DNA of 64,000 nucleotides from Maea johnstoni (Eukaryota; Annelida; Polychaeta; Spionida; Magelonidae). The stretch lies in the NCBI GenBank assembly GCA_963942565.1, contig CAWWDR010001137.1:67501-131500 (forward strand). The letters run 5' to 3'. Positions 1-64,000 of the stretch are shown in pieces. A model generated the notes under the pieces. The model ran no database searches, was not told the origin of the DNA, and saw only the letters and a program-made list of their open reading frames with translations. Position 1 is the stretch's first letter. Each line of letters starts with the position of its first letter. The translations under genes and the position numbers were made by a program.

Positions 1-104
1 ATCCAATGAATACCAACATGACATGGTTTAGATGGTTTTAAAAAACGTTGTTTGCATCCTTGTGCTTTGGACAAAAGTAGCCCCAGCATTTGAAGCGTAA
101 CCCT
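1..104 (-). mobile_element. TTAA MITE family A, cut by window edge
   Basis: From ATCCAATGAATACCAACATG to AGCATTTGAAGCG in reverse orientation. The missing part lies left of the window. Confidence 0.8.
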
Positions 105-457
105 TCCAATGCCACACACGCATATATTTGTTTGTGGGAATATAACCAAGAGAACATACACACATATATGCGTGCGAGATAATCCATTCATTTAAAGAAG
201 AGCCTGGCTCGCTCATCCAAAAGATCCTCTACAGAGCTTGAAAATTAGGCAATTGGCTGTTGGAATGTGTGGCTTGATTCAAGACTATGGTGGACCAAAA
301 CGTCACTTTAATCTCAGTTTTTGCATAAAAAATACAACAATACTACCCTTTTTATAGTAATAGGGCTTTCATGTGGCTTTACACTATAGTTTCTCGTGCG
401 ATGAGATATTTGTTTGATGTTTTGCCACTTTGATTCACATCCTTTTGTTCGTTTCAG

Positions 458-23480
<23,023 letters not shown>

Positions 23481-23619
23481 TTCTAATGATTATTGTTTCT
23501 TTCTTTTCTTGTGTTACTGTCTCTAACTATAAACCATTTTGGGGGACCACCCAAGTATGAATAATGCCGCAAAATGCCCAAGACAAACTTGGGACAATTT
23601 TTTATATGAAGTGATACTA

Positions 23620-23945
23620 AAATTGGAGTGTAACTGGAAATTGCACAGTAGACTGCCAAGATAGACATAAGGTTTGAGGCTCAGCCCCAATTGATGAATG
23701 GTCTAAGGCACTAACTATCTCTTTGCTGTCGTTCACGACTTCTGTTTTGAATCTGGCTCAGGGCTTGTCAGAAAGTTGCTAGTGACTTGGGTAAAGGGGG
23801 TGGTCTTTCTCAAGGATTGCAGTTTCCTCCACTGTTGGCAACTGGTTTTTAACTATTTGGCTTTGATTTGGTAGAAATCTTGTGATAAATAAAACTACAA
23901 GTCCATATTCCACGTGGCCTATGGCATGCAAAGTGACTGCTTAGT
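23620..23945 (+). repeat. Duplicated segment P, copy 1 (contains S1 SINE)
   Basis: About 325 bp shared with 25219-25545. It runs from GGAAATTGCACAGTAGACTG through a SINE core (CAGCCCC...GAATGGTCTAAGGC, GTGACTTGGGTAAAGGGGGT) to ATTCCACGTGGCCTATGGCA. Confidence 0.85.
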
Positions 23946-24148
23946 GTCTCTCACCATTGCCTAGGATCCCGGGCTCAAACCCAGCTCCAGACATCAGTTA
24001 GTTATTGATGGTTAGATGGGGATATACCCAATAATGCAGCTTAGTGTATGGTTATATTTCCATCTGCAAACATTTGGCCTTAGTCCTTATGTTGCTGTTG
24101 GCTAATTTGGCCAATACAAAATTATATCCCACTCAACTTTTTGGACAG

Positions 24149-24526
24149 GCAATCTGCCTGCATCAATGGGTAATAAAAACATGTCTTGCAACAATCCAGC
24201 AAGCATGAACATTACTGAGAAAGATGGAACAGAAAACCCTCCAGTCTAATCTGTCAATATTGATATCAGATGTAACTACATGCAGTGTCTGTATTTACCA
24301 AAATGGTTCTGAAAAGGCTGCTAATCACACGAACTCTTCTACAGCCATATCACGTTATAAAGATTTTCGTTGTCTCATAAATTTCCTAATAGCAATTAGT
24401 AAATTGATATGGTAGCTGCTCAAGCCATTCGTCATATAGCTTTGTCAATAATCATGGAGTAACACAGCGCAAAACATTTTTCTAGTTAGAGATACACATT
24501 CTCATTCGTAAAAACATCCATCCAGG
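24149..24526 (+). repeat. Duplicated segment Q, copy 1
   Basis: About 380 bp shared with 26545-26925: AGGCAATCTGCCTGCATCAA, ACCAAAATGGTTCTGAAA, ATATCACGTTATAAAGA and AAAAACATCCATCCAGGT. No coding potential is recognised. Confidence 0.85.
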
Positions 24527-24726
24527 TAACCCTTCCAATAATGAGGCTACTTTCTTTCAAAGCACAAGGACGCAAAGACTTTTGAAAATCATGATGTTGG
24601 TATTCACTGGATAGCTCTCGCAGAGTACTCTCAGATGAGTACCCATGTGCCAGGGTTTCAGTCATTTTTCAGGTTTTTGTGTCATTTTGTATTGGCCAAA
24701 TTACTTACCAGCAGCATAGGGGTTAA
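24526..24726 (+). mobile_element. TTAA MITE family A, full copy
   Basis: Follows segment Q directly. Left CCCTTCCAATAATGAGG, right CAGCATAGGGGTTAA, then a short segment X (CAATTGAACTGAATTGG ... GCGAGCATCCTTAC). Confidence 0.87.
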
Positions 24727-24765
24727 TCTAAAACAATTGAACTGAATTGGTGCGAGCATCCTTAC

Positions 24766-25015
24766 CCATTTAAAGTTAATAAGGCTCATTCGTGGCACCA
24801 AAAAATGTTACATTCCTAATTCAGATGCATGGTATCCAACAGTACCCATTTAAAGTTAATAAGGCTCATTCGTGGCACCAAAAATGTTCATAGGTATGGT
24901 ATCGAACCGTACACATTTAAAGTTAATGAAGTAAAAATGTTCAGAGGTGTGGTATCAAACCGTACACATTTAAAGTTAATAATGCTCATTCGTGGCACCA
25001 AAAATGTTGTATTCC
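24766..25015 (+). repeat. Minisatellite, about 4 copies of ~65-70 bp
   Basis: Repeats of CATTTAAAGTTAATAAGGCT and CATTCGTGGCACCAAAAATG with diverged spacers. Confidence 0.88.
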
Positions 25016-25218
25016 ATCTTCTAAGGGATTATTGCGAGCTTGAAGACTCACTGAAAATACATGAAATTTATTTCTTAACAACACTCACACAAAAAACACA
25101 TATGGTACATATAACACACAGCAAATGCAACTTTCTGTACAAAATTAGAGAATTATGAATTATGAGACAAAAATCTCAAATGTTATACCATACACTTTCC
25201 TGTGTTACTCTTTATTAC

Positions 25219-25545
25219 CAAAATATGAGTGTAATTGGAAATTGCACAGTGGACTGCCAAGATAGCTATAAGGTTTGCGGGTCAGCCCCAGCAGATGAAT
25301 GGTGTAAGGCTCTGACTATCCGTTTGCTGTCGTTCACCATTTATATGGTTTGAATGCGGCTCACGGCATGTTAGAAAGTTGCAAGTGACTTGGGTAAAGG
25401 GGGTGGTCTTTCTCAAGGACAGCAGTTTCTTCCACTGTTGGCAACTCTTTTCACACAATCTGGCTTTGATTTGGTAGAAAAGTTATGATAAATAGAAGTA
25501 CAAGTCCATATTCCACGTGGCCTATGGCATGCAAAGTGACTATCC
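25219..25545 (+). repeat. Duplicated segment P, copy 2 (contains S1 SINE)
   Basis: Second copy of the 23620-23945 segment in the same orientation, with scattered substitutions. Confidence 0.85.
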
Positions 25546-25581
25546 AGGGGAGAAGTTAACACATTCAGAATCAATATCCAG

Positions 25582-25605
25582 CCCCCCCCCCCCCCCCCCC
25601 CCCCC
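25582..25605. repeat. Homopolymer C24
   Basis: An uninterrupted run of C, likely unstable and length-uncertain. Confidence 0.97.
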
Positions 25606-26544
25606 GGATGTGGCGATGTGCTATGGCACTAGCGGACTTCTTCCATCTATATCTAACGCCCCCTTTAACATGAAATCCTGGATCTGCCCCTGGCTCGCTG
25701 TCCCTGATTTCTTCAACTGGTGGGTAATTATTCAACCTATATATAGAAAAGACCTGTCTATGGATTTTGGTAATATCTCTAACAAAAATACACATTGGAA
25801 AGTATTTGGGGGAAAATCAAGCAGAACTGAAGTTAGAGGTAAAATGTTTGGTTGATTTATGTGTTATAAGTAAGTATTTTTCAAAAGTATTGCATAAACG
25901 AAAAAATACTTTTAAGACTGACTAGAACCATATGGGCTTATATTAGTCTAGTTCAACGATAATGGACCTAACTGTGCATCTAATGTTGTTACTGGCGATG
26001 TTTATTTGGTGCAATGTCCATTTGGCACCAGAAATGGGAAAATAGGTAGGGTTTATGTCTGAACTAGGTTAAGTCACGAACTACTACATTTATACTGGTA
26101 TCTTCAACAAAAAGTAAGGATCAAGTGATTGTCCATACAATTAGTTCTTCAGATTTAAATGTTTGACCTAAACTAAGTGAATTCCAATTCTTTGCTTTAT
26201 GCGCGTGTATATCGCTAAACATAAACGTGTATCTCATCCTTATTTCAAATTTATCATTTTATTTAGATTTTTATTTTAAGACTACGGCAAGACCTCTTGA
26301 GCCTTATTCCGCTTTAACGCATTCATGCTTAGTAGCGGCCAAAATACGGGTGACTGTGGTGGTGATATCTTTCTAACTAAAGCATTGTTGAAGGTAATTA
26401 AAGGAGAATTCATAATCAGAACTCTACCTGCAACTCTTGAAATATTCTGCAAATTGGTGCTTTATTGGTTATCTTCAAAAGTACCATCAGAAGTATCTAA
26501 CACTATATATTTCTAGTATAGATGCATCCAGTCGAATGTTTTCA

Positions 26545-26925
26545 GGCAATCTGCCTGCATCAAAAGGTAAAAAACATGTCTTGCAACAATCCAGCAAGCA
26601 TGAATATTAATGAGAAAATGGAACATAACTCTCTCTAATCTGTCGATTTTGATATCATATGTAGGTACATGCGGACTCTGTATTTACCAAAATGGTTCTG
26701 AAAGGGCAGCCAATCACAGGAACTCTTCTAAAGCCATATCACGTTATAAAGAGTTTCGTTTTCTCATAAATTTTCTAATAGCAATTAGTAAATTGATATG
26801 TGTAAAACTGCTGAAGACAATCATCAGAGCATTGTCAGAAGTGTTAGTAATCATGTAGTAACACTTCGCAAAACATTTCCTAATTAAAGATACACATTTT
26901 CATTTGTAAAAACATCCACCCAGGT
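26545..26925 (+). repeat. Duplicated segment Q, copy 2
   Basis: Second copy of the 24149-24526 segment. It is followed by segment X in reverse orientation and then a reverse family A MITE, the mirror image of copy 1. Confidence 0.85.
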
Positions 26926-26978
26926 GCAAGTAAGTAAGGATGCTCGCACCCATTCGCTTCCGGTCAATTGTTGTTAGA

Positions 26979-27150
26979 TTAACCCATATGCTGCTGGTAA
27001 GTAATTTGGCCAATAAAAAATGACACAACAACCTGAAAAATGACTGAAACCCTGGCACATGGGTTCTCATCCGAGAGTACCGGTACTCAGCGAGAGCTAT
27101 CCAATTATTACCAACATGACAGGGTTAAGATGTTTTTCTAAAATCGAAAT
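26979..27150 (-). mobile_element. TTAA MITE family A, reverse, truncated at right
   Basis: Begins TTAACCCATATGCTGCTGG. It decays after CAGGGTTAAGATG, near the LINE 5' end. Confidence 0.8.
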
Positions 27151-27588
27151 ATTGCTAATTACCTACTTGCATGCTACTAAAATTAACCACTTTCGCTAAA
27201 AATAAACTTCTACTTCCTAGCAAGAAGAGCAACGCCGATGACTATAAGATTTATGAATTTCCTTAAATCCTTTTACAGGAAATGTGCACAAAGGGTACCG
27301 TCGGCCAGACTCAACTTGTGGAGTGTCCCCGACGCTGGCACACTGCTTCCGCTGTGCTTCCTGTCGTTCACATTCCCCAGAAAACGCTATCTATCTGGCA
27401 GGTACTGGCCGTGCAGGTCCTAATCTTTATGGGTCAAACGCAGTCAGCTGTGGCAGTGAAGGAGGGAGGTTAACGCAAGAAAAGACAGTCTTCAAAGATT
27501 TCCACTTGCAGTGGAAAATTGAGTATAAAAGCGGTTTTATTGGTTTGATTTTGAGCGTGCTCTTGAGGGTGAAAGTTGTAACTAGTGA

Positions 27589-28803
27589 CCGGCCAATGCG
27601 CGGGGACTACGACAGCCCTTGAAAAGATTAGATCTATGGAAAAAATTTCAGGAACTTAAGAGTAGTGTAATTTTTCTCCAAGAAACACACCTGGTTGGCA
27701 AAGATGTAGATCAACTTAAAAAGGAATGGAATGTTGAATTTTTCATTTCCGGTACTAGCACAAATAGTAGAGGAGTGGCTATAATTATAATTCCTAATTT
27801 TGAATACAAAGTCATAGAATGTATTCAGGATGAAGAAGGTCGTTATATATTCTTAACTATTGAAGTAGATGGTAGATTAACCTTAACTCTCATTAACATT
27901 TATGGACCTAACAATGATGACCCTGATTGGTATAACACTCTTTTCAATAAAGTTAGCCAATATGAATCCAATGCTCTAATTATAGCTGGAGATTGGAATA
28001 CTGCCTTAAAAGAAGAAGACTTTTATAACTATAAACTTCAAAGAAATATCAAATCTTGTCAATTAATTACAAAAAATATCTGCAATAAAAATCTGATTGA
28101 CATATGGAGACTTCAAAACTTGAGTGAGAAAAGATTCACATGGGGCACCAAAAAACCCTATAAAAGGGCACGCCTAGACTATTTTATTATCAATGAGGAT
28201 CTCCTTAGTTTCAATCCAGAGACAGATATACTTCCAGCATACAAAAGTGACCACAATATTATAAAGTTAAGCTTCAAGATCTCCCCTAATGTTAGGGGTA
28301 GAGGAAGTTGGAAACTTAATAATGATCTTTTAAAACATAAAGAATTAATAAACCTTATCAAAAATGAAATAAAATTGGCTAAGGAGACTTATGCCTTACC
28401 AATTTACAACCCAGAAACTATTCATCTAATAGATGAAATGAATTTAGAACTAATGGTTTCTGATACTCTATTTTTAAACACAATTCTATGCCAGATTAGA
28501 GGAATTATAATATCTTTTTCCAAAAAAGTGGCTAGAGATGCACGAGAGGAAGAAAAAAATCTTTCTATTAACATAGATAAGTCGACCAAACTTTTGGATG
28601 ATACCAACCTGTCGACAGATGAGAGAGAAGTGGAAATCGTTAAACTTAATTCTCTAAATAAAGAATACCAATCAATCAGAGAAAATAGATTAAAAGGTCA
28701 TCAAGTTAGATCCAGGGCTGAGCTTTCAGCACATTGGGAAAAACCTTCTCGTTTTTTTTCTGAATTTAGAAAAGAAGAACTATTTAAACAAAAACATATC
28801 TGA
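27589..28803 (+). CDS. LINE ORF2 part 1: AP endonuclease
   Basis: The frame opens after stops at 27583-27588 and reads ANARGLRQPLKRLDLWKKF-QELKSSVIFLQETHL. Catalytic landmarks of the APE domain follow: NIYGPN, GDWNT, RLDYFIIN and SDHNIIKLSF. The domain nicks target DNA for target-primed reverse transcription. After it comes a charged linker (RSRAELSAHWEKPSRFFSEF). The frame ends at 28803, just after a shift in a T-rich stretch (about 28750-28765). Alternative starts in the ANARGL segment cannot be chosen, because the natural ORF2 start may lie upstream of the two stops. Confidence 0.88.
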   Translation, partial: PANARGLRQPLKRLDLWKKFQELKSSVIFLQETHLVGKDVDQLKKEWNVEFFISGTSTNSRGVAIIIIPNFEYKVIECIQDEEGRYIFLTIEVDGRLTLTLINIYGPNNDDPDWYNTLFNKVSQYESNALIIAGDWNTALKEEDFYNYKLQRNIKSCQLITKNICNKNLIDIWRLQNLSEKRFTWGTKKPYKRARLDYFIINEDLLSFNPETDILPAYKSDHNIIKLSFKISPNVRGRGSWKLNNDLLKHKELINLIKNEIKLAKETYALPIYNPETIHLIDEMNLELMVSDTLFLNTILCQIRGIIISFSKKVARDAREEEKNLSINIDKSTKLLDDTNLSTDEREVEIVKLNSLNKEYQSIRENRLKGHQVRSRAELSAHWEKPSRFFSEFRKEELFKQKHI

Positions 28804-31366
28804 ATTATTAGATGAAAATGATGTAAAAATCACTGATTCTGATAAGATATTGAAAATGCAACAATCCTTCTATCAAGATCTCTTTGCTAGTAAGAATACC
28901 ATAGCTTTAAATAATAGCACTTTTTCTCCTCTACTAGATAACTTACCCTGTTTATCAGAAAATTGCAGCCGGAATTTGGAGAGACCATATAGTTTGTCGG
29001 AGTTAGAGGACTCAATTAAAAGGAGCAAACTCAACAAAGCACCAGGCCCAGATGGGTACACGAACGAGTTTTTTAAATTTTTCAAGGAAGAACTCAAAAT
29101 CTGGCTATTCCGAACCTACCAAGAAGCATACAGGATGGGATCTCTTAGTGATTTAATCACTATGGGAACCATCACATGTATACCAAAAGCCGGAAAACTG
29201 AGAAACTCATTAAAAAATTGGAGGCCTCTTACTCTGCTAAATGGTTCCTATAAATTTCTCTCTTCAATGATAGCAGAACGCCTAAAAACAGTTCTTGAAT
29301 CTATAATCAACAATGACCAAACAGGGTTCATTTCCAACCGTTTTATTGGAGAAAATACAAGACTCTTATATGATACAATATCTTATGTGGAAGAGGAACA
29401 AATCCCTGGGCTTCTAATCATAGTAGATAACGCGAAGGCGTTTGATACGATTGAATGGAAGTTCATAGATGAAGTTTTTAAAATATTTGGGTTTGGTCCC
29501 AATTTCTCAAATTGGATAAAATTACTGAGAAAGAATTCCAGATCAAAAATAGAGCAGAACGGCTTCTTTTCTGACCATATATCACTATCCAGGGGCTGTC
29601 GTCAGGGGGACCCCATATCCCCCTATGTTTTCGTGCTTTGCGCCGAGATATTATCTCATGTCATAAGGGAAAAAAAGGACATAAAAGGTATTGTAGTATA
29701 TGACAAAGAAACCAAGCTATCCCAATATGCGGATGACACTACTATTTATCTAGGTGGAGACAAGGAAAGTCTATGCGGTGTCATGCGTGTATTGGAATGG
29801 TTTAGGAAAGTGTCTGGTCTTGCAATAAATAAAGACAAGACTAATGTCGTCAAAATTGGGGCATTAAGGGGCAGGAGTATAACATGGGAAGGAAAATTTG
29901 GATTAAAATGGACAACTGAATTTGAGGTACTTGGCATTAAATACAACATTGACAAAATGGAGTCAATAGCTGATGATAACATCAGTTCCAAACTGTCAGA
30001 AATTAAAAAACTGATATCAATTTGGAGTACCAGGTCGTTAACACCATACGGTAAAGTTGTGATAATCAGATCCTTATTAATGTCCAAGATAACTCATATA
30101 CTCCTGTCCCTTCCTACCCCTTCCAAAATAGCAATATCCCAACTAGAACAATTATTCTTCTCTTTTCTATGGTGTAATAAGCCACCTAAGTTTCGTAGAG
30201 AAATTATGGAGGCCAATACTATTGATGGAGGTTTAAAATTACACAACTTGACTCTTTTTGATGCTGCATTAAAAATAGGATGGTTGAGAAGATATATTGT
30301 TACACGCTCTAAATGGAGTGTCATTCCGTATAATTGTGATTTTGATGGTCTTTTCAGATATGGAGTGGATTATATAGAGAGACTACTTGAAATTACCTTT
30401 AATCCATTTTGGTTGAATGTTCTTAATAGCCTGAAAATGTTGTGGAAGGATGATAAAATTCATATTTGTGACAACATCTTTCTAACTCCATTATGGTACA
30501 ATAACATACTAAGAATGCAAATCAAAAAAGACTGGTTACTAAGAGGTGTTTATAATATAAATGATCTCCTACATGCAGATGGAAAATTTCTCACACAAAT
30601 TGACTTTGAAACAAAGTTCAACGTACATACTAACTTCCTGGAATATGGGGCAGTATTAATGAAGGTGAAAGCATTCTTACAAATGAGAGAGACCCCTCTC
30701 TATAGTCACTCAGCCCCAAACAACTGCCTGTTGAATATTATTCTACAAAAAGACACTAAAGGAGTATCTACAATATATAAACTACTTCTGGGTAAAAACA
30801 CCTCAATTGTTGAAAATGCGTGTTTCAAATGGAATGAAAAACTGGGTAATGTGACGGAATCTTTTGATTTCAAAAAATTCTTTATAAAACTGAATATGTT
30901 TGATGATATATACCTGAGATATATACAGTTTAGAACCCTGCACAGAAGATTTTTTACCAATAACATTTTATTCAAAATGAGAATCAAAAATTCTCCACTC
31001 TGTACTTTTTGTAATGAATCTGATGATTCCAATGAACATATGTTAATAGAGTGTGGTAAGGTTAAAGCACTATGGATAGAGGTAGAAAACTGGATTGCTG
31101 AAGTAGGTGTTGTTGGTTACGTCATAACTGACAGACTTATTATACTTGGTGAGCTACAAAAAGCGCATTGGATTAATGCTGTAATACTTTTGACAAAAAA
31201 GGTTATTTTCAATTCACGTATAAATGACACCTGTCCAACTTTCTTAAGCATTAAAACACAGGTGAAAAACCTTTACAAATATGAAAAATACAAGTATACT
31301 CTGTGTGACAGAGAGGACAAACTGGAAAAAAGATGGGGTATGATGCTAGATTATCTTGAAGAATAA
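28766..31366 (+). CDS. LINE ORF2 part 2: reverse transcriptase and zinc motif
   Basis: The frame is open from LEKKNYLNKNISELLDEND onward, with the first Met at 28850. RT blocks are visible: KLNKAPGPDGYTNEFFK, NWRPLTLLNGSYKF, DQTGFI, VDNAKAFDTIEW, SRGCRQGDPISPYVFVLCAE, the catalytic QYADDTTIYLGG and VSGLAINKDKT. The C-terminus has LHRRFFTNNILFKM and C.FC...(D)SNEHMLIEC, the zf-RVT type motif of Tx1/L1-like elements. It ends at TAA 31364-31366. Apart from the upstream shift no break is visible. Confidence 0.92.
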   Translation, partial: LEKKNYLNKNISELLDENDVKITDSDKILKMQQSFYQDLFASKNTIALNNSTFSPLLDNLPCLSENCSRNLERPYSLSELEDSIKRSKLNKAPGPDGYTNEFFKFFKEELKIWLFRTYQEAYRMGSLSDLITMGTITCIPKAGKLRNSLKNWRPLTLLNGSYKFLSSMIAERLKTVLESIINNDQTGFISNRFIGENTRLLYDTISYVEEEQIPGLLIIVDNAKAFDTIEWKFIDEVFKIFGFGPNFSNWIKLLRKNSRSKIEQNGFFSDHISLSRGCRQGDPISPYVFVLCAEILSHVIREKKDIKGIVVYDKETKLSQYADDTTIYLGGDKESLCGVMRVLEWFRKVSGLAINKDKTNVVKIGALRGRSITWEGKFGLKWTTEFEVLGIKYNIDKMESIADDNISSKLSEIKKLISIWSTRSLTPYGKVVIIRSLLMSKITHILLSLPTPSKIAISQLEQLFFSFLWCNKPPKFRREIMEANTIDGGLKLHNLTLFDAALKIGWLRRYIVTRSKWSVIPYNCDFDGLFRYGVDYIERLLEITFNPFWLNVLNSLKMLWKDDKIHICDNIFLTPLWYNNILRMQIKKDWLLRGVYNINDLLHADGKFLTQIDFETKFNVHTNFLEYGAVLMKVKAFLQMRETPLYSHSAPNNCLLNIILQKDTKGVSTIYKLLLGKNTSIVENACFKWNEKLGNVTESFDFKKFFIKLNMFDDIYLRYIQFRTLHRRFFTNNILFKMRIKNSPLCTFCNESDDSNEHMLIECGKVKALWIEVENWIAEVGVVGYVITDRLIILGELQKAHWINAVILLTKKVIFNSRINDTCPTFLSIKTQVKNLYKYEKYKYTLCDREDKLEKRWGMMLDYLEE

Positions 31367-31889
31367 CAAGATATAATATATTTTAATATACAGTATTTAT
31401 TATGTCATGACAATACAAAGTCAATAGAGGAATATATATTCCCTTATATCACAACCTGAATATTGTAATATTTTAGGATGTCCTTGGCATAGCCGTGATT
31501 GCCCGGCACGCAGGAAAATAAAAATGTTTGAAAAAAAAAAAAAAATTCTTACTTCCAAAAAAAAAAAAAAAAAAAAAAAAGTTACAATGCTTCGATTAAA
31601 TACAAAGTCTGATTCTGAATCCATACAATACTTGTTCAAAGATCTAATGTTAAAAAATAGTATGCTTGGTTCGTGGTACGATGTGTTGTGCTGTAAGTGC
31701 GCTGGAATTTTGATTGTAGCCTCCTTTCTGAGGCGATTCATTTCGGTACAAACGTTTGCGTCAGTCTTTACAAGGCCAATATTGCGGTTTGTTATGTATA
31801 AATTGTTTGGATCTGAAACTCGAGTTATAGCTACGTAATGTTTGTGTGCCCCCTTGCAGCGTTAAAATCAGCCACTACAGCTTGGAGTG

Positions 31890-32046
31890 TTTGGCCTTGG
31901 CTCTAAACCCTATCATGTTGGTATTCATTTGATAGCTCTCATCACTCTCAGATGAGTACCCATGTGCTAGGGTTTCAGTCATATTTTAAGTTTTTTTTGT
32001 ATACTTTTGTATTGGCCAAATTAGCCACCAGCAACATAAGAGTTAA
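31890..32046 (+). mobile_element. TTAA MITE family A, 5'-truncated
   Basis: Keeps CTAAACCCTATCATGTTGG to CAGCAACATAAGAGTTAA and ends 14 bp before the assembly gap. Confidence 0.82.
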
Positions 32047-32059
32047 GGGAGTGCAAGCG

Positions 32060-32259
32060 NNNNNNNNNNNNNNNNNNNNNNNNNNNNNNNNNNNNNNNNN
32101 NNNNNNNNNNNNNNNNNNNNNNNNNNNNNNNNNNNNNNNNNNNNNNNNNNNNNNNNNNNNNNNNNNNNNNNNNNNNNNNNNNNNNNNNNNNNNNNNNNNN
32201 NNNNNNNNNNNNNNNNNNNNNNNNNNNNNNNNNNNNNNNNNNNNNNNNNNNNNNNNNNN
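32060..32259. other. Assembly gap, exactly 200 N
   Basis: A run of exactly 200 N is typical of a fixed-size scaffold join, so its real length is unknown. It is followed directly by (TA)n. Confidence 0.99.
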
Positions 32260-32317
<58 letters not shown>

Positions 32318-32334
32318 TTATATATATATGTATA

Positions 32335-32431
<97 letters not shown>

Positions 32432-32460
32432 TGTATATGTATATATGTATATATAGATAT
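32260..32460. repeat. (TA)n tract at gap edge
   Basis: TA dinucleotides with a few TTTA and TG variants immediately after the gap. It is probably the reason the contig broke here. Confidence 0.97.
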
Positions 32461-32543
32461 TTATATATGTATGTATGTTTGTATGTATGTTTATAAATAT
32501 GAATATATATACAGGGACTTATAAAGTTTATTTATTTCCTCAG

Positions 32544-63863
<31,320 letters not shown>

Positions 63864-64000
63864 GTGAGACAACATCAATTGGATTTTTCTTCCTTTTATT
63901 TATATTTCTAAATATACAAACAAATGGTTAAATGTCATTTCCCATACAATTGTTTTTCAATCTTTTTGAAAATTCACATTTAAACACAAAAATTTGCTCT

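Larger units (their letters stand above)
27220..31580 (+). mobile_element. Tx1/L1-superfamily LINE, nearly full-length
   Basis: An AP-endonuclease region is followed by reverse transcriptase, a C-terminal CCHC-like zinc motif, a short 3' UTR and A-rich tails (A14 near 31528-31541, A23 near 31558-31580). The 5' boundary is uncertain. A possible decayed ORF1 zinc-knuckle (CFRCASCRSHSPEN) sits at about 27340-27400. One frameshift separates the two main open frames near 28.76 kb. No target-site duplication could be fixed. The long open frames imply a young insertion between the two receptor loci. Confidence 0.93.

Noticed and set aside
24224-26858. Small frames SVCIYQNGSE.. repeated at 24.2 and 26.6 kb
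   Set aside because: They recur because segment Q is duplicated. The frames are short, differ in ends and show no family signature, so I list the segment as a repeat.
27619-31366. The two long frames as host genes
   Set aside because: They are the endonuclease and reverse transcriptase of one LINE with A-rich tail.
31421-31838. Short frames after the LINE (106 and 104 codons)
   Set aside because: They run through A/T homopolymers of the LINE tail and show no recognisable domain or splice context.

Overview
This is eukaryotic, animal, genomic DNA. The evidence is many short exons with consensus splice sites, AT-rich introns, abundant simple repeats, tRNA-derived SINEs, a Tx1/L1-type LINE and TTAA-flanked miniature DNA elements. 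The genes and the repeat mix suggest a non-vertebrate animal, probably a marine invertebrate. The sequence does not let me choose among mollusc, brachiopod, echinoderm, hemichordate or cephalochordate.

Both protein-coding loci are on the + strand and belong to the inositol trisphosphate receptor / ryanodine receptor (IP3R/RyR) family of intracellular calcium-release channels. Locus A (458-21298, 21 exons in view) is the C-terminal part: RIH-associated region, linker, six membrane segments, pore, CFIC...H zinc finger and a basic/proline-rich tail with a stop codon. Its 5' part lies left of the window. Locus B (32544-63863, 37 exons in view) is the N-terminal and central part: MIR beta-trefoils, ligand-core helices and RIH domains. 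Its first ~100 residues are not in view, and it continues right of the window. The two loci cover non-overlapping parts of one family protein and are separated by a scaffold gap of exactly 200 N (32060-32259). They are therefore either tandem paralogs or one gene whose halves were placed in the wrong order.

The protein is divergent. The glycine-rich selectivity filter of IP3Rs and RyRs is absent from locus A. In locus B only part of the IP3-contact residue set is kept.

The region between them (21299-32543) holds the 3' flank of locus A with a duplicated poly(A)-signal segment, a diverged duplication of SINE-bearing sequence (23.6-26.9 kb), a nearly full-length LINE open over endonuclease and reverse transcriptase apart from one frameshift (about 27.2-31.6 kb), and the gap.

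The most striking structural feature is that many exon edges are tandemly amplified into the adjoining intron. There are 14 copies of an 81-bp, frame-preserving unit carrying the exon A4 donor, 13 copies of a 76-bp unit carrying the A11 donor, and acceptor arrays before A12, A19, B9, B10, B12, B15, B23, B30 and B32. Donor-side copies follow A17, B14, B18 and B20. Some introns are built largely from copies of their own ends. The introns also carry 19 copies of one TTAA MITE, two further TTAA repeat families, nested insertions and (TA)n tracts up to about 420 bp.
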